NCBI GenBank assembly: GCA_021832085.1
Contig: JAKBLM010000024.1
Location: 1-52,121 of the forward strand
Direction: 5' to 3'
DNA length: 52,121 nucleotides
From: Acidobacteriota bacterium
GTDB lineage: Bacteria; Acidobacteriota; Terriglobia; Acidiferrales; UBA7541
In this document: positions 32,986-42,785 of the stretch, piece after piece
Position numbering within the stretch: position 1 is the first letter of the stretch
How the letters are laid out: each line of letters starts with the position of its first letter
The notes under the pieces: generated by a model
Databases searched by the model: none
What the model saw: the letters and a program-made list of their open reading frames with translations, nothing else
Told to the model about the DNA's origin: nothing
Position numbers and translations under genes: made by a program

Positions 32986-33705
32986 GTGCCAACCGACTGG
33001 AAAACCAGCTCGAACCGAGCCTCTTCCACACCTCGCCGCGGCAACGCTCTTCTCGCTGGCCACCGCCTCTCGGCCGTCGTGGGCCTCCTCGTCGCCTTCG
33101 GCTGGACCTATCTGCTCCTGGGCTGCAGCCACGATCTAGCCAACATTCACAACGACATCGTGACGATCGCCGCCGAATGGGCTGCGGTCATCTTCCTTGC
33201 GGTCATCGCCTTCGGCATCCAGAAACGCACGCTCGCCGATCTCGGTCTGCGCGCTTTCGGTTGGCGCGAGCTGCTCTTGATGCTCGGCGCGCTGATCGCT
33301 TCCTATGTTGTCGTGGGCATCATCAGCCGATTCGTCTCGATGCCCACTTCCTCCCTCGAAATCCGGCGCCTGGTTTTTGTGCCCTGGTCGCTCAGAATCG
33401 GAATGGTGCTCACGGCGGCGGTCTGCGAGGAGTTCATGTATCGCGGCTTCGGCATCGAGGAGCTGGCCGGGCTGACCGGCTCCCTGTGGCTCGCCGGGCT
33501 TCTCTCGTGGATGGCTTTCAGCATGGCCCACGTCGATCGTTACGGCTTGAACTCTTCGCTGATCATCCCGGCGGTCATTGGCGCCTTCCTCACCCTGCTC
33601 TATCTCTGGCGGCGCAATCTTCCCGTCTGTATGTTCCTGCACGGCACCATCGACGGCCTCTCGGTCCTGCTCGTCCCGTACTTGTTGACGCATCACATGA
33701 AATGA
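32986..33705 (+). CDS. CPBP (CAAX-like) intramembrane metalloprotease
   Basis: A protein of 239 residues from GTG 32986 (GGGAGG four bases upstream); an in-frame ATG at 32947 lacks a ribosome site. There are about seven membrane helices. The glutamic-type protease motifs are present: VCEEFMYRGFGIEEL (EExxxR), FSMAHVDRYGL (His) and FLHGTIDGLSVLL (His). The family includes Rce1-like prenyl-protein proteases and bacteriocin-immunity proteins. The substrate here is unknown. It ends 24 bases from the convergent GH3 gene. Confidence 0.88.
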   Translation: MPTDWKTSSNRASSTPRRGNALLAGHRLSAVVGLLVAFGWTYLLLGCSHDLANIHNDIVTIAAEWAAVIFLAVIAFGIQKRTLADLGLRAFGWRELLLMLGALIASYVVVGIISRFVSMPTSSLEIRRLVFVPWSLRIGMVLTAAVCEEFMYRGFGIEELAGLTGSLWLAGLLSWMAFSMAHVDRYGLNSSLIIPAVIGAFLTLLYLWRRNLPVCMFLHGTIDGLSVLLVPYLLTHHMK

Positions 33706-33729
33706 CCCTTGCCGGCGGGCGCTGCGCCG

Positions 33730-35868
33730 TCAGCGAAGGGTCACCGGAGCCCGCAGCCGAATATCAGCCGAAGACGATCCGACCAGGATGTTGTATCGTC
33801 CAGGCGTGACCTTCCATCCGTGGATTGCCGTGTCGTAATCGGCGAAAGCCGACCGCGGCAGCAGGATGTGCACGGTGCGCGTTGCGCCCGGCGCAAGCTC
33901 GACCCGCGCGAATCCCTTCAATTGCTCCACCGGCATCGGCACCGGCGGATTCACCTCCTGCACGTACACCTGCGCCACCTCCGCCCCTGCGCGGTTGCTT
34001 GTGTTTTTCACCTGGAACGCCACGCTCACCGTGGAGCCTTGCCGCCTGACTGAAAGTCCGCTGAATGCAAACGTCGAATACGACAGCCCGAAACCGAACG
34101 GGAAAAGCGGCTTGATCCCCGCATGCTGGAACCAGCGGTAGCCGACGAAAATCCCCTCCTTGTAAATCACTTTCCCGTCGTGCCCTGGGTAGTAGTGCTC
34201 GGCTTCCGCGTCGCCCCATTTCTTCTCGAAGGTCGCAGGCAGCTTCCCCGAAGGATTCCCTTTGCCGAAAAGGATTTCCGCAACCGCGCGGCCGCCCTCC
34301 TGTCCCGGATACCACGCTTCGAGCAGCGCGCCCACCTTATGAATCCAGCCGGTCATGGCGACCGCACCGCCCGAATTCAGCACCACGATCGTTCGCGGAT
34401 TTGCCTGCGCCACCGCCTCGATCAGTTGGTCTTGTCCCGCCGGCAGCGTGAACGTGCGATCGAAGCCTTCGCTTTCGGTTTTCGGGTTGAAGCCGACGCA
34501 CACCACGGCGACGTCGTCCTTTGCCCCGAGCTTCTGTTCCGCCGCGTAGGGTCCGCCGGTGGCTGGCTCCTGGATCGGCGGAAACGGCATGTAATCCACG
34601 CGAATCCGCGGCTCGGACATCTCCACAAGGCCCTCCAGCACACTCGTCGCCCGAAACGGCACAACGTGCGAACTGCCCCCGCCGCCCGTCACCGCCGGAT
34701 TCGCGTTCGGCCCGAAGACGGCGATCGAATGGATCCGGCTCGGATCGAGCGGCAGCAAATGATCCTGGTTCCTCAGCAGCACGATCCCCTCGCGCGCTCC
34801 CTGGAGCGCCACCAGGCTCGAAGCCCCGGAATAACGCGAAAGGTCCGGCTCCAGCTGTGGCCGGCGGAAAAAGTTCATCGAGATCGCCGCGCGCAGGATC
34901 CGCCGCACCTTGTCGTTGATCATTGAAACCGGAATCTTGCCGCTCCGTATCGCTGGCAGCAGCGTGGCCACGTTCATGTAGCGCGGCGACGGCATCTCCA
35001 GATCCAGTCCGGCCAGCGCCGCCTTCACCCCTTTGTGCGCCGCGCCCCAATCCGACATGACGAACCCGCGAAATCCCCAGCGCTTCTTCAGAATCCCGGT
35101 CAACAGCGCCTTGTTTTCCGCCGCGTGGCTCCCGTTCACCTTGTTGTAGGCCGCCATCACCGCCCACGCGTGCCCCTGCTCGATCGCCGCCTTGAAGGCC
35201 GGCAGATAGATTTCATGCAGTGCGCGCTCGCTGATGATCTCGTCGATCGACTGCCGGTCGGTCTCCTGATTGTTGGCGACGAAATGCTTCACCGTCGCGA
35301 TCACGCCCTCCGACTGCACTCCGCGGACAAAGGATGCCGCGATCTGCCCGGCCAGATACGGGTCCTCGCCGTAGAACTCGAAGTTGCGGCCGTCGACAGC
35401 GACGCGCTGAATGTTCACGCCCGGCGCCAGCAGGATGTTCACTCCGCGCGCCCGCGCCTCCAGGCCCATTGCTTGTCCCATGCGCCGCGCCAGCCGCGTG
35501 TCCCACGTGGCCGCAAGCGTGATCCCGGCCGGAAACGCGGTCGAAGGTTCCTGGTTTCGCAGCCCCATCGGCCCGTCCGACATCCGCAGTGCGGGAATCC
35601 CGAGCCGCGGTATCGCCGCGGTGTAAAAGCCGTGCACGCCGCCGAGCATCCGGATCTTTTCACGCAGCGTCATGCGAGCGAGCAGCGCATCGACTTGCGC
35701 TTTCACCTGCGCCTGGCTCGGCCGTGCCAACTTTTCCTGTGTTGTTTGTTGATCCCCTCTCGCCCTCGCCGTATCCGCGTGCCGCGCGGGCGTCGAAGCA
35801 ATTCCCACGGTCGCAAGCAGCATAGCCACGGCCGCCGCCATTGCCATCCCGATCGAGTCCTGCTTCAT
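33730..35868 (-). CDS. Exported GH3 family beta-glycosidase
   Basis: A glycosidase of 712 residues, probably acting on beta-glucosides or xylosides in the periplasm. Start ATG 35868 after AGAGGA gives a signal peptide (GMAMAAAVAMLLATVGIASTPA). The N-terminal TIM barrel includes KIRMLGGVHGF, LRMSDGPMGLR, NIQRVAVDGRNFEFYGEDPYLAG, ATVKHFVANNQE and the nucleophile region GFVMSDWGA with Asp273. The alpha/beta sandwich follows (GIVLLRNQDHLLPL, VVCVGFNPKTESEGFDRTF, EAWYPGQEGG) and then a fibronectin-III-like domain ending GRYNILVGSSSADI. FPFGFGLSYSTF is the typical link to that domain. M61 and S9 peptidase genes lie upstream on the same strand, but with gaps. Confidence 0.93.
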   Translation of the reverse strand: MKQDSIGMAMAAAVAMLLATVGIASTPARHADTARARGDQQTTQEKLARPSQAQVKAQVDALLARMTLREKIRMLGGVHGFYTAAIPRLGIPALRMSDGPMGLRNQEPSTAFPAGITLAATWDTRLARRMGQAMGLEARARGVNILLAPGVNIQRVAVDGRNFEFYGEDPYLAGQIAASFVRGVQSEGVIATVKHFVANNQETDRQSIDEIISERALHEIYLPAFKAAIEQGHAWAVMAAYNKVNGSHAAENKALLTGILKKRWGFRGFVMSDWGAAHKGVKAALAGLDLEMPSPRYMNVATLLPAIRSGKIPVSMINDKVRRILRAAISMNFFRRPQLEPDLSRYSGASSLVALQGAREGIVLLRNQDHLLPLDPSRIHSIAVFGPNANPAVTGGGGSSHVVPFRATSVLEGLVEMSEPRIRVDYMPFPPIQEPATGGPYAAEQKLGAKDDVAVVCVGFNPKTESEGFDRTFTLPAGQDQLIEAVAQANPRTIVVLNSGGAVAMTGWIHKVGALLEAWYPGQEGGRAVAEILFGKGNPSGKLPATFEKKWGDAEAEHYYPGHDGKVIYKEGIFVGYRWFQHAGIKPLFPFGFGLSYSTFAFSGLSVRRQGSTVSVAFQVKNTSNRAGAEVAQVYVQEVNPPVPMPVEQLKGFARVELAPGATRTVHILLPRSAFADYDTAIHGWKVTPGRYNILVGSSSADIRLRAPVTLR

Positions 35869-35924
35869 CCTTGTTTTCCTCTGTTGTCCCATTTGCGTTT
35901 GCTCTCCGTCTGTCGTCCGCCTGG

Positions 35925-35953
35925 AACCTAATGCCCTCACCGAGCGAAGTCAA
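35925..35953 (-). promoter_or_regulatory. Putative GH3 promoter
   Basis: On the minus strand TTGACT (35953-35948) and TAGGTT (35930-35925) are 17 bases apart, 57 bases before the chosen start. The -35 matches 5 of 6, the -10 only 3 of 6. Confidence 0.4.
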
Positions 35954-36210
35954 TGCTTGGCAGCGTGTCCGATGGGCCAATGGTCAGCCCCAGCCCGGCA
36001 AACAAAAAGCGGGCGCGGCGGAAAAATCGCTTCCCGTCGCTCCCGCTGCCAAACGGACCGTGACTCCATCCGGTGCCTTCCGGTTCATGGAAACCGCGGG
36101 GCAGCCACCGTCTCATGCGCGTGTTGCAAGGCGTGGCATCCTGAGCGAAGCATTGCCGACCAGCGCAGTGAGCCCGCTGCAGTGTGTCGGGAAGGGTCCA
36201 GTGCTTCCTC
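35954..36210. other. Rest of the gap between GH3 and M61 genes
   Basis: No gene recognised. A CATCCTGAGCGAAGCA block near 36137 resembles a dispersed motif seen in intergenic regions of many bacteria. Nothing else stands out. Confidence 0.35.
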
Positions 36211-38130
36211 CTACCGCCCGCCTTGCCCCGCCATTCCCGCAATATTTGGCGCGTGCGGCTTGAGAATTTGATCGAGCAGATCGGGCCGGCCCGGAATGCG
36301 CCGCAGGTGCGGATAGCGCAACCCGCCTTGATACAAGACGGAGTACGTCCGGACCTGATCCTCGTTCTGGGCGGTGATGCGGATCGGGCCGGTGTCATTC
36401 GGGCTGTTGCGAATCGCGGCGCGCAGCGCCGCGGGCGACCACGGTCGTCCGTTCACCGCGAGAATACGCATGCCCGGCGCCAGTCCTGCCTGATACGCGG
36501 GCCGGTTCACCACGAAATCCCGAATCACGCCATCATCGGCGACGGTCATCCCCAGCGTGAAGGTGCAGTCGATCTCGTGGCGCGCCGCTTCGATCGTTTC
36601 CTGCCGCTGGTTGGGCCGATGGTTGTAGACGAGCAGCCAGCCCGAATTCAAAATGCCTTCGAGCGGCGCCGGGCCGCCCACCGCGTCGAGCCGTTCGCGC
36701 AGCAGTTTGGCCCATGCGTAGGGCGCCACTTGGTTCAGCGCCGTCACCACGTCCTGAAAGTCATAGGGCTTCAGCGCCGGCTTGCCGCCCGGCCCTCCCT
36801 CGAACAGCTTCAGAAAATCGTCGAGCGATTTCCGGTCGTGCGTCAGCTGCCGGATCTTCGTGTCAACTTCGAGCCAGAGCAGCGCTCCCTCGTCGTAGAA
36901 ATCGGTGCCGCGGCGCCAATTTGCCCATTCGCTCGAGGCGCCGTAAAGAAAGGGCGCCGAATCGGCCGTATCCTGCAGCGAGCGCCACGCGCGGCCCGAC
37001 CGATTCGCCATCGAGGCGGCCACGTACGCCCACAGCGCGCGGCAGTTCGTCGGCCGGCACAGCCCGCTCCGCGCCGTCAGCACGAAAGAGAGGTACTGCG
37101 TCAGTCCTTCGTAAACCCAGAGCAGATTGTCCTTCATCGGTTCCTGGTAATTCTTGTCGATGAGGCCCTCCGGCCGCCGGTACTTGCCGTTCCAGGAATG
37201 GATGAATTCGTGCGGCAGCAGCGTCTCGCTCGCCCGTTCGAGCACCGGATCGGTGAGCATGTGCCCGTAGGTGCGGTCGTCGCTCGATTCATGGTGTTCC
37301 AGCCCGAAATGCGCCACATAGTCGCTCAGCGTCAGCAGGAAGTGGTAATCGCGGTAGTGCTCCGTGCCGAAGAGCGCCTCCGCTTCCGCCACCAGCTGCT
37401 TGTAGTGCTCCGCCAGCTCCGGGCTCATCGCCAGCTCTCCCGGCTCGTCTGCGGCGATATCGATCTCCACCGGAGGATTCTCGGCCAACCGAATTACCCG
37501 CGTGTATTTGCCCATCTGCACCGGCGAATCGATCAGCGTATTCAGCGGCACGGGCGCGAAATGCACGAAGTTCGGCGGCGTGTGCATGTTCGCGCCGACC
37601 GGCAATGCGGTGTGGTATTGCCAGCCGACGGGAATGCGCAGCGTGGCGTCGTAGACGATTTCCCGAAAATCGTATCCCGCCGGATAGAGCAGCACGTCGT
37701 TCCAGTTCAGCACGGCCAGGTGCGGGGTCATCGATCCCGTGGAGGAAGAGTCATTCCCTGGGTTCACGTAGTCCAGCTGGGCCACCAAGGTGTGCACCCC
37801 GGCCGGGATGGTCAGGTGAAACGTGTACATCTGAATCAGGTCGCGCCGCCACGGAATCGGTTTGCCGTTCCCGCTGAACTTGATTCCCACCAGGTCGGCG
37901 ATTGGTCCCGTCGGTGCGTGATCGCCGGGTATCCACCTCGGGTAATACAGCTCCTTTGGACCGGGCGAAACGGGAAACTCCATCCGCGCGTGGATGAGCT
38001 TCAGCCCCGGTGCCTGCGTCGCGTCCACGAAGAGCTTCACCGGCCCCGGCGGTGCCTGCGCGCCCAGCGTTCCCGCGCACGTCACCACCATCGCTACCAG
38101 TAGCGCCGAAACGGCCTTCCACACCGGCAT
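36211..38130 (-). CDS. Exported M61 family metallopeptidase (glycyl aminopeptidase-like)
   Basis: A zinc peptidase of 639 residues. Start ATG 38130 lies seven bases after AGGAG and gives a signal peptide (VWKAVSALLVAMVVTCAGTLGAQ). The N-terminal beta domain has ELYYPRWIPGDH. The catalytic domain carries the HExxH zinc site at 307-311 (LPHEFIHSWNGKYRRPEG) and the downstream WVYEGLTQYL Glu ligand. YDEGALLWLEVD is also typical of the family. A C-terminal PDZ domain (RPAYQAGLAPGMRILAVNGRPW) likely binds peptide ends. The whole matches M61 proteins, which prefer Gly or Ala at the N-terminus of substrates. It lies between GH3 and S9 genes on the same strand. Confidence 0.92.
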   Translation of the reverse strand: MPVWKAVSALLVAMVVTCAGTLGAQAPPGPVKLFVDATQAPGLKLIHARMEFPVSPGPKELYYPRWIPGDHAPTGPIADLVGIKFSGNGKPIPWRRDLIQMYTFHLTIPAGVHTLVAQLDYVNPGNDSSSTGSMTPHLAVLNWNDVLLYPAGYDFREIVYDATLRIPVGWQYHTALPVGANMHTPPNFVHFAPVPLNTLIDSPVQMGKYTRVIRLAENPPVEIDIAADEPGELAMSPELAEHYKQLVAEAEALFGTEHYRDYHFLLTLSDYVAHFGLEHHESSDDRTYGHMLTDPVLERASETLLPHEFIHSWNGKYRRPEGLIDKNYQEPMKDNLLWVYEGLTQYLSFVLTARSGLCRPTNCRALWAYVAASMANRSGRAWRSLQDTADSAPFLYGASSEWANWRRGTDFYDEGALLWLEVDTKIRQLTHDRKSLDDFLKLFEGGPGGKPALKPYDFQDVVTALNQVAPYAWAKLLRERLDAVGGPAPLEGILNSGWLLVYNHRPNQRQETIEAARHEIDCTFTLGMTVADDGVIRDFVVNRPAYQAGLAPGMRILAVNGRPWSPAALRAAIRNSPNDTGPIRITAQNEDQVRTYSVLYQGGLRYPHLRRIPGRPDLLDQILKPHAPNIAGMAGQGGR

Positions 38131-38334
38131 TGCGTTTCTCCTTTGCACAATCCCTCCTCGTCCCATGTCCGTGCTTCCGTCCATGCCCCTGCCTGTTAGC
38201 CACTGCCGGCGAAGTTCCGGCCGTGGGCCTTTGCGTTGCCAGGCGCCGGGGATCCCACACTTTGCCCACACACCACCGCTGCGCTCGCTCGTCGCGTTCG
38301 CGCGGGCCGATTTCCTTTCGCTCCCGTTGCCGGC

Positions 38335-40524
38335 CTACTTCACTCCCAATTGCCAGAAGAGGAAGCTCAGGATATTCACCTGTTCGAGAATCTGTTTGCC
38401 CACCGGCCGCCCGCCGGAATGGCCCGATTTCGTGTCGTAGAGCAGCAGGATCGGCTTGTCCGGCCCATTGGCGGCGTCGGCCTGCAGCAGCGCCGTCATT
38501 TTCCGCGCGTGCAGCGGCGCGACGCGCGTATCCCCGTCGCCGGTGATGAAGAGCACCGCGGGATAGTGCGTCCCGCGATGGACGTTTTGATAGGGCGAAT
38601 ATTTCAGCAGGTATTTGAACTGCTGCGGATTTGCCGCCGTGCCGTATTCGGAAACCCACCACGGCCCGCCCATGAATTTCTGGTAGCGGAGCATGTCGAG
38701 CAGCGGATACATGCAGACGACGGCGCGGAACAGGTGCGGCTCCTGCGTGAGCGCCGCGCCCATCAGCAGCCCGCCGTTGCTCATGCCGATGATCCCGAGT
38801 TTTTCAGGGTTCGTGTAGTGGTTGCGGATCAGCCAGTCGGCCGCGCCGTAAAAATCGTTGAAGACGTTCTGCTTGTTCCCCAGCATCCCGGCCTTGTGCC
38901 ACGCTTCTCCGAATTCGCCGCCGCCGCGCATGTTCGCCAGCGCAAAGAGCCCTCCGTTCTCGGCCCACACGATTGCTTGCGCCCGGAAGCTCGGCGTCGA
39001 GCTTATGTCGAAACCGCCGTAGCCGGTCAGCAGCACCGGAATGTGCCCGTCCGGCTCCAGCCCTTTCTTGTAAAAGAGGAACATCGGCACCCGCGTGCCG
39101 TCCTTCGAGTGATACCAGACCTGCCTCGTCGTGAACTCGGCGGGATTCACCGGCACATCCGGTTTCGCCAGCACGGTCAACTGCTTCGTCGCCATGTCGT
39201 AGTGGTAGATCGTCGAGGGAACCGCGAACGATTGGTAGCTGAACATCACGTCGTTCGAGCCCCACCGCGAGTGCACCCCGTACACCGTGCCCAATCCCGG
39301 CAGCGGAATCTCTCCCAGTCGCTTCCCTTGCGGATCGAAAATCTCCAGCCGGTACGACGCGTCCACCAGGTAGCGCACCAGCAGTTTTCCTCCGGCCAGC
39401 GAAAAGCCCTCGATCGGGTTGGCGTTTTCCGGCACCGCGTCGCGCCAGTCTGCCGGCGCCACTTTGCCCGCGAGGTTCACCGCGACGATCCGGTGATCGG
39501 GTGCTTTCCAGTCGGTCATCATGTAGAGCGTGTTCCCGGCGATCGCCGGCTGAAAGAACGCGTGGATGCCCTTGACGATCGGCTGCAGCTCCGGCGTCTT
39601 CGCCAGCAGATCCTCCACGTAGATCGCGCTGCTCCCGCTCGTCCCCCGGCTGACGTGCAGCAGAAGCCAGCGCCCGTTGTCGTACACATGGGGAGTGATC
39701 AGGTATTGCCGGCCGTACCCGCTCCCAAAGATTTCCCTGTCCGCGCTCGAAGGCGTGCCCATCCGGTGAAACATCACCCGCGGCCCGCTGCGCGTCGTCG
39801 TCCCGTAATACAGCCCCTTTTTATCGCGCGTGAAACCCAGGCCGAAATAGTGCCGCCGGGCAAAGTCCTCATGCAGGTCACGCCGCGTATCGACGTTCAT
39901 GATGTGCAGCTTCACCTGGTCCTGCCCGCCCAGCCGCACCCCATAGAGCATGTACCGCCCGTCATTCGACGCGCCGAGCAGCGTCACGCTGGTCGAGTGG
40001 TCCTTGCTCATCGGCCGCGGATCGACCAGCACGACCGGCTGCCCCTCGACGCCCTGCCGCATGTAGATCAGGCTCAGGCTCTGGTCCGGCGCCCGCTTCA
40101 TGTAGAAAAATCGGTGATTGCGTTCGATCGGCACACCGACGTCTTCGGTTCGCATCAGCTTGCCGAGTTGCTCGGTCAATTGCTTGCGGGTCGGCAGGGT
40201 GTCGAGCACCCCGTAAGTGCAGCGATCCTCCGCCTTGATCCATGTGCGCGTCTGCGGGCTGTACTGCTTCTCGAGCCAGCGGTAGGGATCGGCGATCCGC
40301 ACACCGTGCAGCACGTCCACCACGTTGTCGCGGTACGCCTTCGGCGGACAGCCCGCCGGCAGCTTTTGCGCCGCGGCCGGCATGGCCACGAGCGTCGCCA
40401 GCAGCATTGCCAATGCCGCGCCCACTCCCGTCATTCCTTGCGCCACTCTGTCCCATACACCGCGACCGCAGTGCTCCGGCCGTGCGCTTGCGTCTGCAAC
40501 GGCGATTCCCGGTTTGTCCAACAT
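38335..40524 (-). CDS. Exported prolyl-oligopeptidase-like S9 peptidase
   Basis: A peptidase of 729 residues. The start ATG 40524 has AGGGGG eight bases upstream and leaves about 30 residues before the hydrophobic segment MTGVGAALAMLLATLVAMPAAAQ, so an internal Met at that point is a possible alternative. The N-terminal region has the POP entry motif DPYRWLEKQYSPQTRTWIKAE and a seven-bladed propeller. The hydrolase domain has PVLLTGYGGFDISSTPSF, ANMRGGGEFGEAWHKAGM, GMSNGGLLMG with Ser582, TGDGDTRVAPLHA with Asp665 and SGHSGG with His702. It cleaves after Pro in short peptides by family analogy. It is not similar in detail to the DPP-IV-like S9 enzyme at 6035. Confidence 0.93.
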   Translation of the reverse strand: MLDKPGIAVADASARPEHCGRGVWDRVAQGMTGVGAALAMLLATLVAMPAAAQKLPAGCPPKAYRDNVVDVLHGVRIADPYRWLEKQYSPQTRTWIKAEDRCTYGVLDTLPTRKQLTEQLGKLMRTEDVGVPIERNHRFFYMKRAPDQSLSLIYMRQGVEGQPVVLVDPRPMSKDHSTSVTLLGASNDGRYMLYGVRLGGQDQVKLHIMNVDTRRDLHEDFARRHYFGLGFTRDKKGLYYGTTTRSGPRVMFHRMGTPSSADREIFGSGYGRQYLITPHVYDNGRWLLLHVSRGTSGSSAIYVEDLLAKTPELQPIVKGIHAFFQPAIAGNTLYMMTDWKAPDHRIVAVNLAGKVAPADWRDAVPENANPIEGFSLAGGKLLVRYLVDASYRLEIFDPQGKRLGEIPLPGLGTVYGVHSRWGSNDVMFSYQSFAVPSTIYHYDMATKQLTVLAKPDVPVNPAEFTTRQVWYHSKDGTRVPMFLFYKKGLEPDGHIPVLLTGYGGFDISSTPSFRAQAIVWAENGGLFALANMRGGGEFGEAWHKAGMLGNKQNVFNDFYGAADWLIRNHYTNPEKLGIIGMSNGGLLMGAALTQEPHLFRAVVCMYPLLDMLRYQKFMGGPWWVSEYGTAANPQQFKYLLKYSPYQNVHRGTHYPAVLFITGDGDTRVAPLHARKMTALLQADAANGPDKPILLLYDTKSGHSGGRPVGKQILEQVNILSFLFWQLGVK

Positions 40525-40932
40525 CGGCCACACCCCCTTCGTTTTCTGCCGGTAATCTGGCCGGCCCCGTTTTTCTCGGCAATTGATGGGGAAGGGAATC
40601 GGCGCCACTCGTGTGCCCGTTGCGCCACGCGCAATCCGGGTAGGTCTTTCATCCGGGATCGTTCCTGCGCGCCAGGCGCCGGACTCGCTGAGGAAGTGCC
40701 CTCCGGAAAGCCAAATCGGAGGTTCCTTTCCCCGATGGCGCCGAATTATACCCGCCGCCTTTGCCGGCCTACAAGAGCAGCCTTTTCCCGTCTTCCCGGC
40801 CCTGCCGGCGCCGGCCTCATCCCCGCAATGCCGGCTTTTGCCGCACTCGAACGCCGTGCTGGCATGAGGAACGAGTTTGGTATACAATTGTGTTTCAGTT
40901 ATCCAGATCCACCCGACAAGGAGATTCAACAC
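40525..40932. other. Divergent promoter region between S9 and ALDH genes
   Basis: Holds the promoters of both flanking genes. For the ALDH, TATACAAT at 40881-40888 is a strong -10 candidate with a poor -35 (TGGCAT at 40860). GGTATACAATTG here repeats the half-site seen in the inverted repeat at 995-1020. AAGGAG near 40919 precedes the ALDH start. Confidence 0.4.
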
Positions 40933-42513
40933 ATGGGGACTGCAACGCATCCCGAGCGCGGCGCGTTTCGTAACGAGCCCCTCACCGATTTCTCCAAGCC
41001 CGAAAACAAAAAGGCCATGGAGCAGGCCCTCGCCAAGGTCAAAAGCGAGCTGGGCCGCGAATATCCGCTCCTCATCGACGGCGAAGAGATTCGCACCGGC
41101 GAAACGACCGCTTCGGTCAACCCCTCCCATCCCGACCAGGTCATTGGCCGCTTCCAAAAGGGCACGCCCGAGCATGCCCATCGCGCCATCGAGGCCGCCC
41201 ATCGCGCTTTCGACCCCTGGAAGCGCGTGCCGGCCGCACAGCGCGCTGAATGCCTCTTCCGCGCTGCCGACATCCTGCGCAAGCGCCGTTTCGAAATCAG
41301 CGCCTGGATGATCTACGAAGTCGGCAAGACGTGGCCCGAGGCCGACGCCGACATCGCCGAAGCCATCGATTTCTGCGAATTTTACGGCCGCGAAATGATC
41401 CGTCTCTCCGGCCCTCAGCCGGTGCATCAGGTTCCGGGCGAAAAAAACGTGTTCGTTTACATCCCGCTCGGCGCCGGCGCCGTGATCCCCCCCTGGAATT
41501 TTCCCTCGGCTATTCCTTGCGGCATGACCGTGGCGGCGTTGGTTGCAGGGAACACCGTCGTCCTCAAGCCCTCCGGCGATTCCGCCGCCATTGCCTGGCA
41601 GCTCGTCCAGGCACTCTACGAGGCCGGCATTCCCAAGAGCGCGCTCCATTTCCTCACCGGCCCCGGCTCATCCACCGGCGAGGCCCTGATCGCCGACCCG
41701 AAGACGCGCTTTATCGCCTTCACCGGTTCGAAAGAGGTTGGCCTGCGCATCAGTGAACTGGCCGGCAAGGCGCCCAAAGGCCAGATTTGGATCAAGCGCA
41801 CCGTGCTCGAGATGGGCGGCAAGGATGCCATCATTGTCGACGACGAAGCCGATATCGACGCGGCCGTTGACGGCGTCACGGTTTCCGCCTTCGGCTATCA
41901 GGGCCAGAAGTGCTCGGCTTGCTCCCGTGCCATCGTCACGGAAAAGGTCTACAAGGAGTTCGTCGACAAGCTCACCGGGCGCGTCCAGTCGATCAAGGTC
42001 GGCCCTTCCGAAGATCCCGGCAACTACATGGGTCCGGTGATCAACGCGAAGGCGCTCAAGTCCATGGAGGAGTACATCGAGATCGGCAAGAAGGAAGGCG
42101 GCAAGCTCGTCGCCGGCGGCAAGCGCGCCCCGGGCGACGGCTATTTCCTCGAGCCCACCGTCATTGTCGACGTCAAGCCCGACGATCGCATTGCCCAGGA
42201 AGAGATCTTCGGCCCGGTGCTCGCAGTGATTCCCGCCAAGGATTTCGACGACGCGCTCAAGATCGCCAACGGCACCGAATTCGGCCTTACCGGCGCCCTT
42301 TTTTCGAAGAATCCCCAGAAGATCGCCCGCGCCGCCGAGGATTTCCACGTGGGCAATCTCTACTTCAACCGCAAGTGCACCGGCGCGCTCGTCGGCGTTC
42401 AGCCGTTCGGCGGTTTCAACATGTCGGGCACCGATTCCAAGGCCGGCGGCCAGGACTACTTGCTGCTTTTCCTGCAGGGCAAGTCGCTGGCGGAGCGGTT
42501 GCCGAAGAGCTAG
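40933..42513 (+). CDS. pruA: Aldehyde dehydrogenase, 1-pyrroline-5-carboxylate dehydrogenase type
   Basis: Likely oxidises glutamate gamma-semialdehyde to glutamate in proline or arginine catabolism. It has 526 residues from ATG 40933. The N-terminal FRNEPLTDFSKPENKKAMEQALAKVKSELGREYPLLIDGEEI is typical of RocA/PruA-type enzymes. The NAD-binding GAGAVIPPWNFPSAIPCGM, AGNTVVLKPSGDSA and FTGSKEVGLRI follow. The general base is Glu293 (LEMGGKD) and the nucleophile is Cys327 (GQKCSACSR). The C-terminal QPFGGFNMSGTDSKAGGQDYLLLFLQGKS is also characteristic. No proline dehydrogenase gene is adjacent, so the pathway is inferred from the protein alone. Confidence 0.88.
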   Translation: MGTATHPERGAFRNEPLTDFSKPENKKAMEQALAKVKSELGREYPLLIDGEEIRTGETTASVNPSHPDQVIGRFQKGTPEHAHRAIEAAHRAFDPWKRVPAAQRAECLFRAADILRKRRFEISAWMIYEVGKTWPEADADIAEAIDFCEFYGREMIRLSGPQPVHQVPGEKNVFVYIPLGAGAVIPPWNFPSAIPCGMTVAALVAGNTVVLKPSGDSAAIAWQLVQALYEAGIPKSALHFLTGPGSSTGEALIADPKTRFIAFTGSKEVGLRISELAGKAPKGQIWIKRTVLEMGGKDAIIVDDEADIDAAVDGVTVSAFGYQGQKCSACSRAIVTEKVYKEFVDKLTGRVQSIKVGPSEDPGNYMGPVINAKALKSMEEYIEIGKKEGGKLVAGGKRAPGDGYFLEPTVIVDVKPDDRIAQEEIFGPVLAVIPAKDFDDALKIANGTEFGLTGALFSKNPQKIARAAEDFHVGNLYFNRKCTGALVGVQPFGGFNMSGTDSKAGGQDYLLLFLQGKSLAERLPKS

Positions 42514-42571
42514 GTTGGATTTTCGCCGGGTCGATCGCTCTCCGGCCCGGTTGGAAAATTGCGCTATCCTC

Positions 42572-42595
42572 CGAACCCCGAATGGTCGGGGTTCG
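42572..42595 (+). terminator. Hairpin between convergent ALDH and MBL genes
   Basis: CGAACCCC pairs perfectly with GGGGTTCG around an 8-base loop, 58 bases after the ALDH stop; three outer bases can pair further. There is no long T run. It could serve both strands. Confidence 0.45.
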
Positions 42596-42785
42596 AAGGA
42601 TCTCGGCACGGCGCTCGCGTGCGGCGCTTTTCGCCGCGCTCGGGTGTCGCGCCCCGATTCCTTGTTCGATCCGGCCGCCGGGGACGCTTCCCGCGCTTCC
42701 GGCGGCCACTCACTTTTGCCTTTTCCTTCCGCCGCGCTTCCGCGCCCGCCGTTTTACCCGTCGATCCGCGCAGAACTGCCCGTAC

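Noticed and set aside
38236..40932. Long upstream extension of the ALDH frame on the plus strand
   Set aside because: It runs antisense to the S9 peptidase and encodes His/Arg/Val-rich noise. The ATG at 40933 with AAGGAG gives the natural ALDH start.
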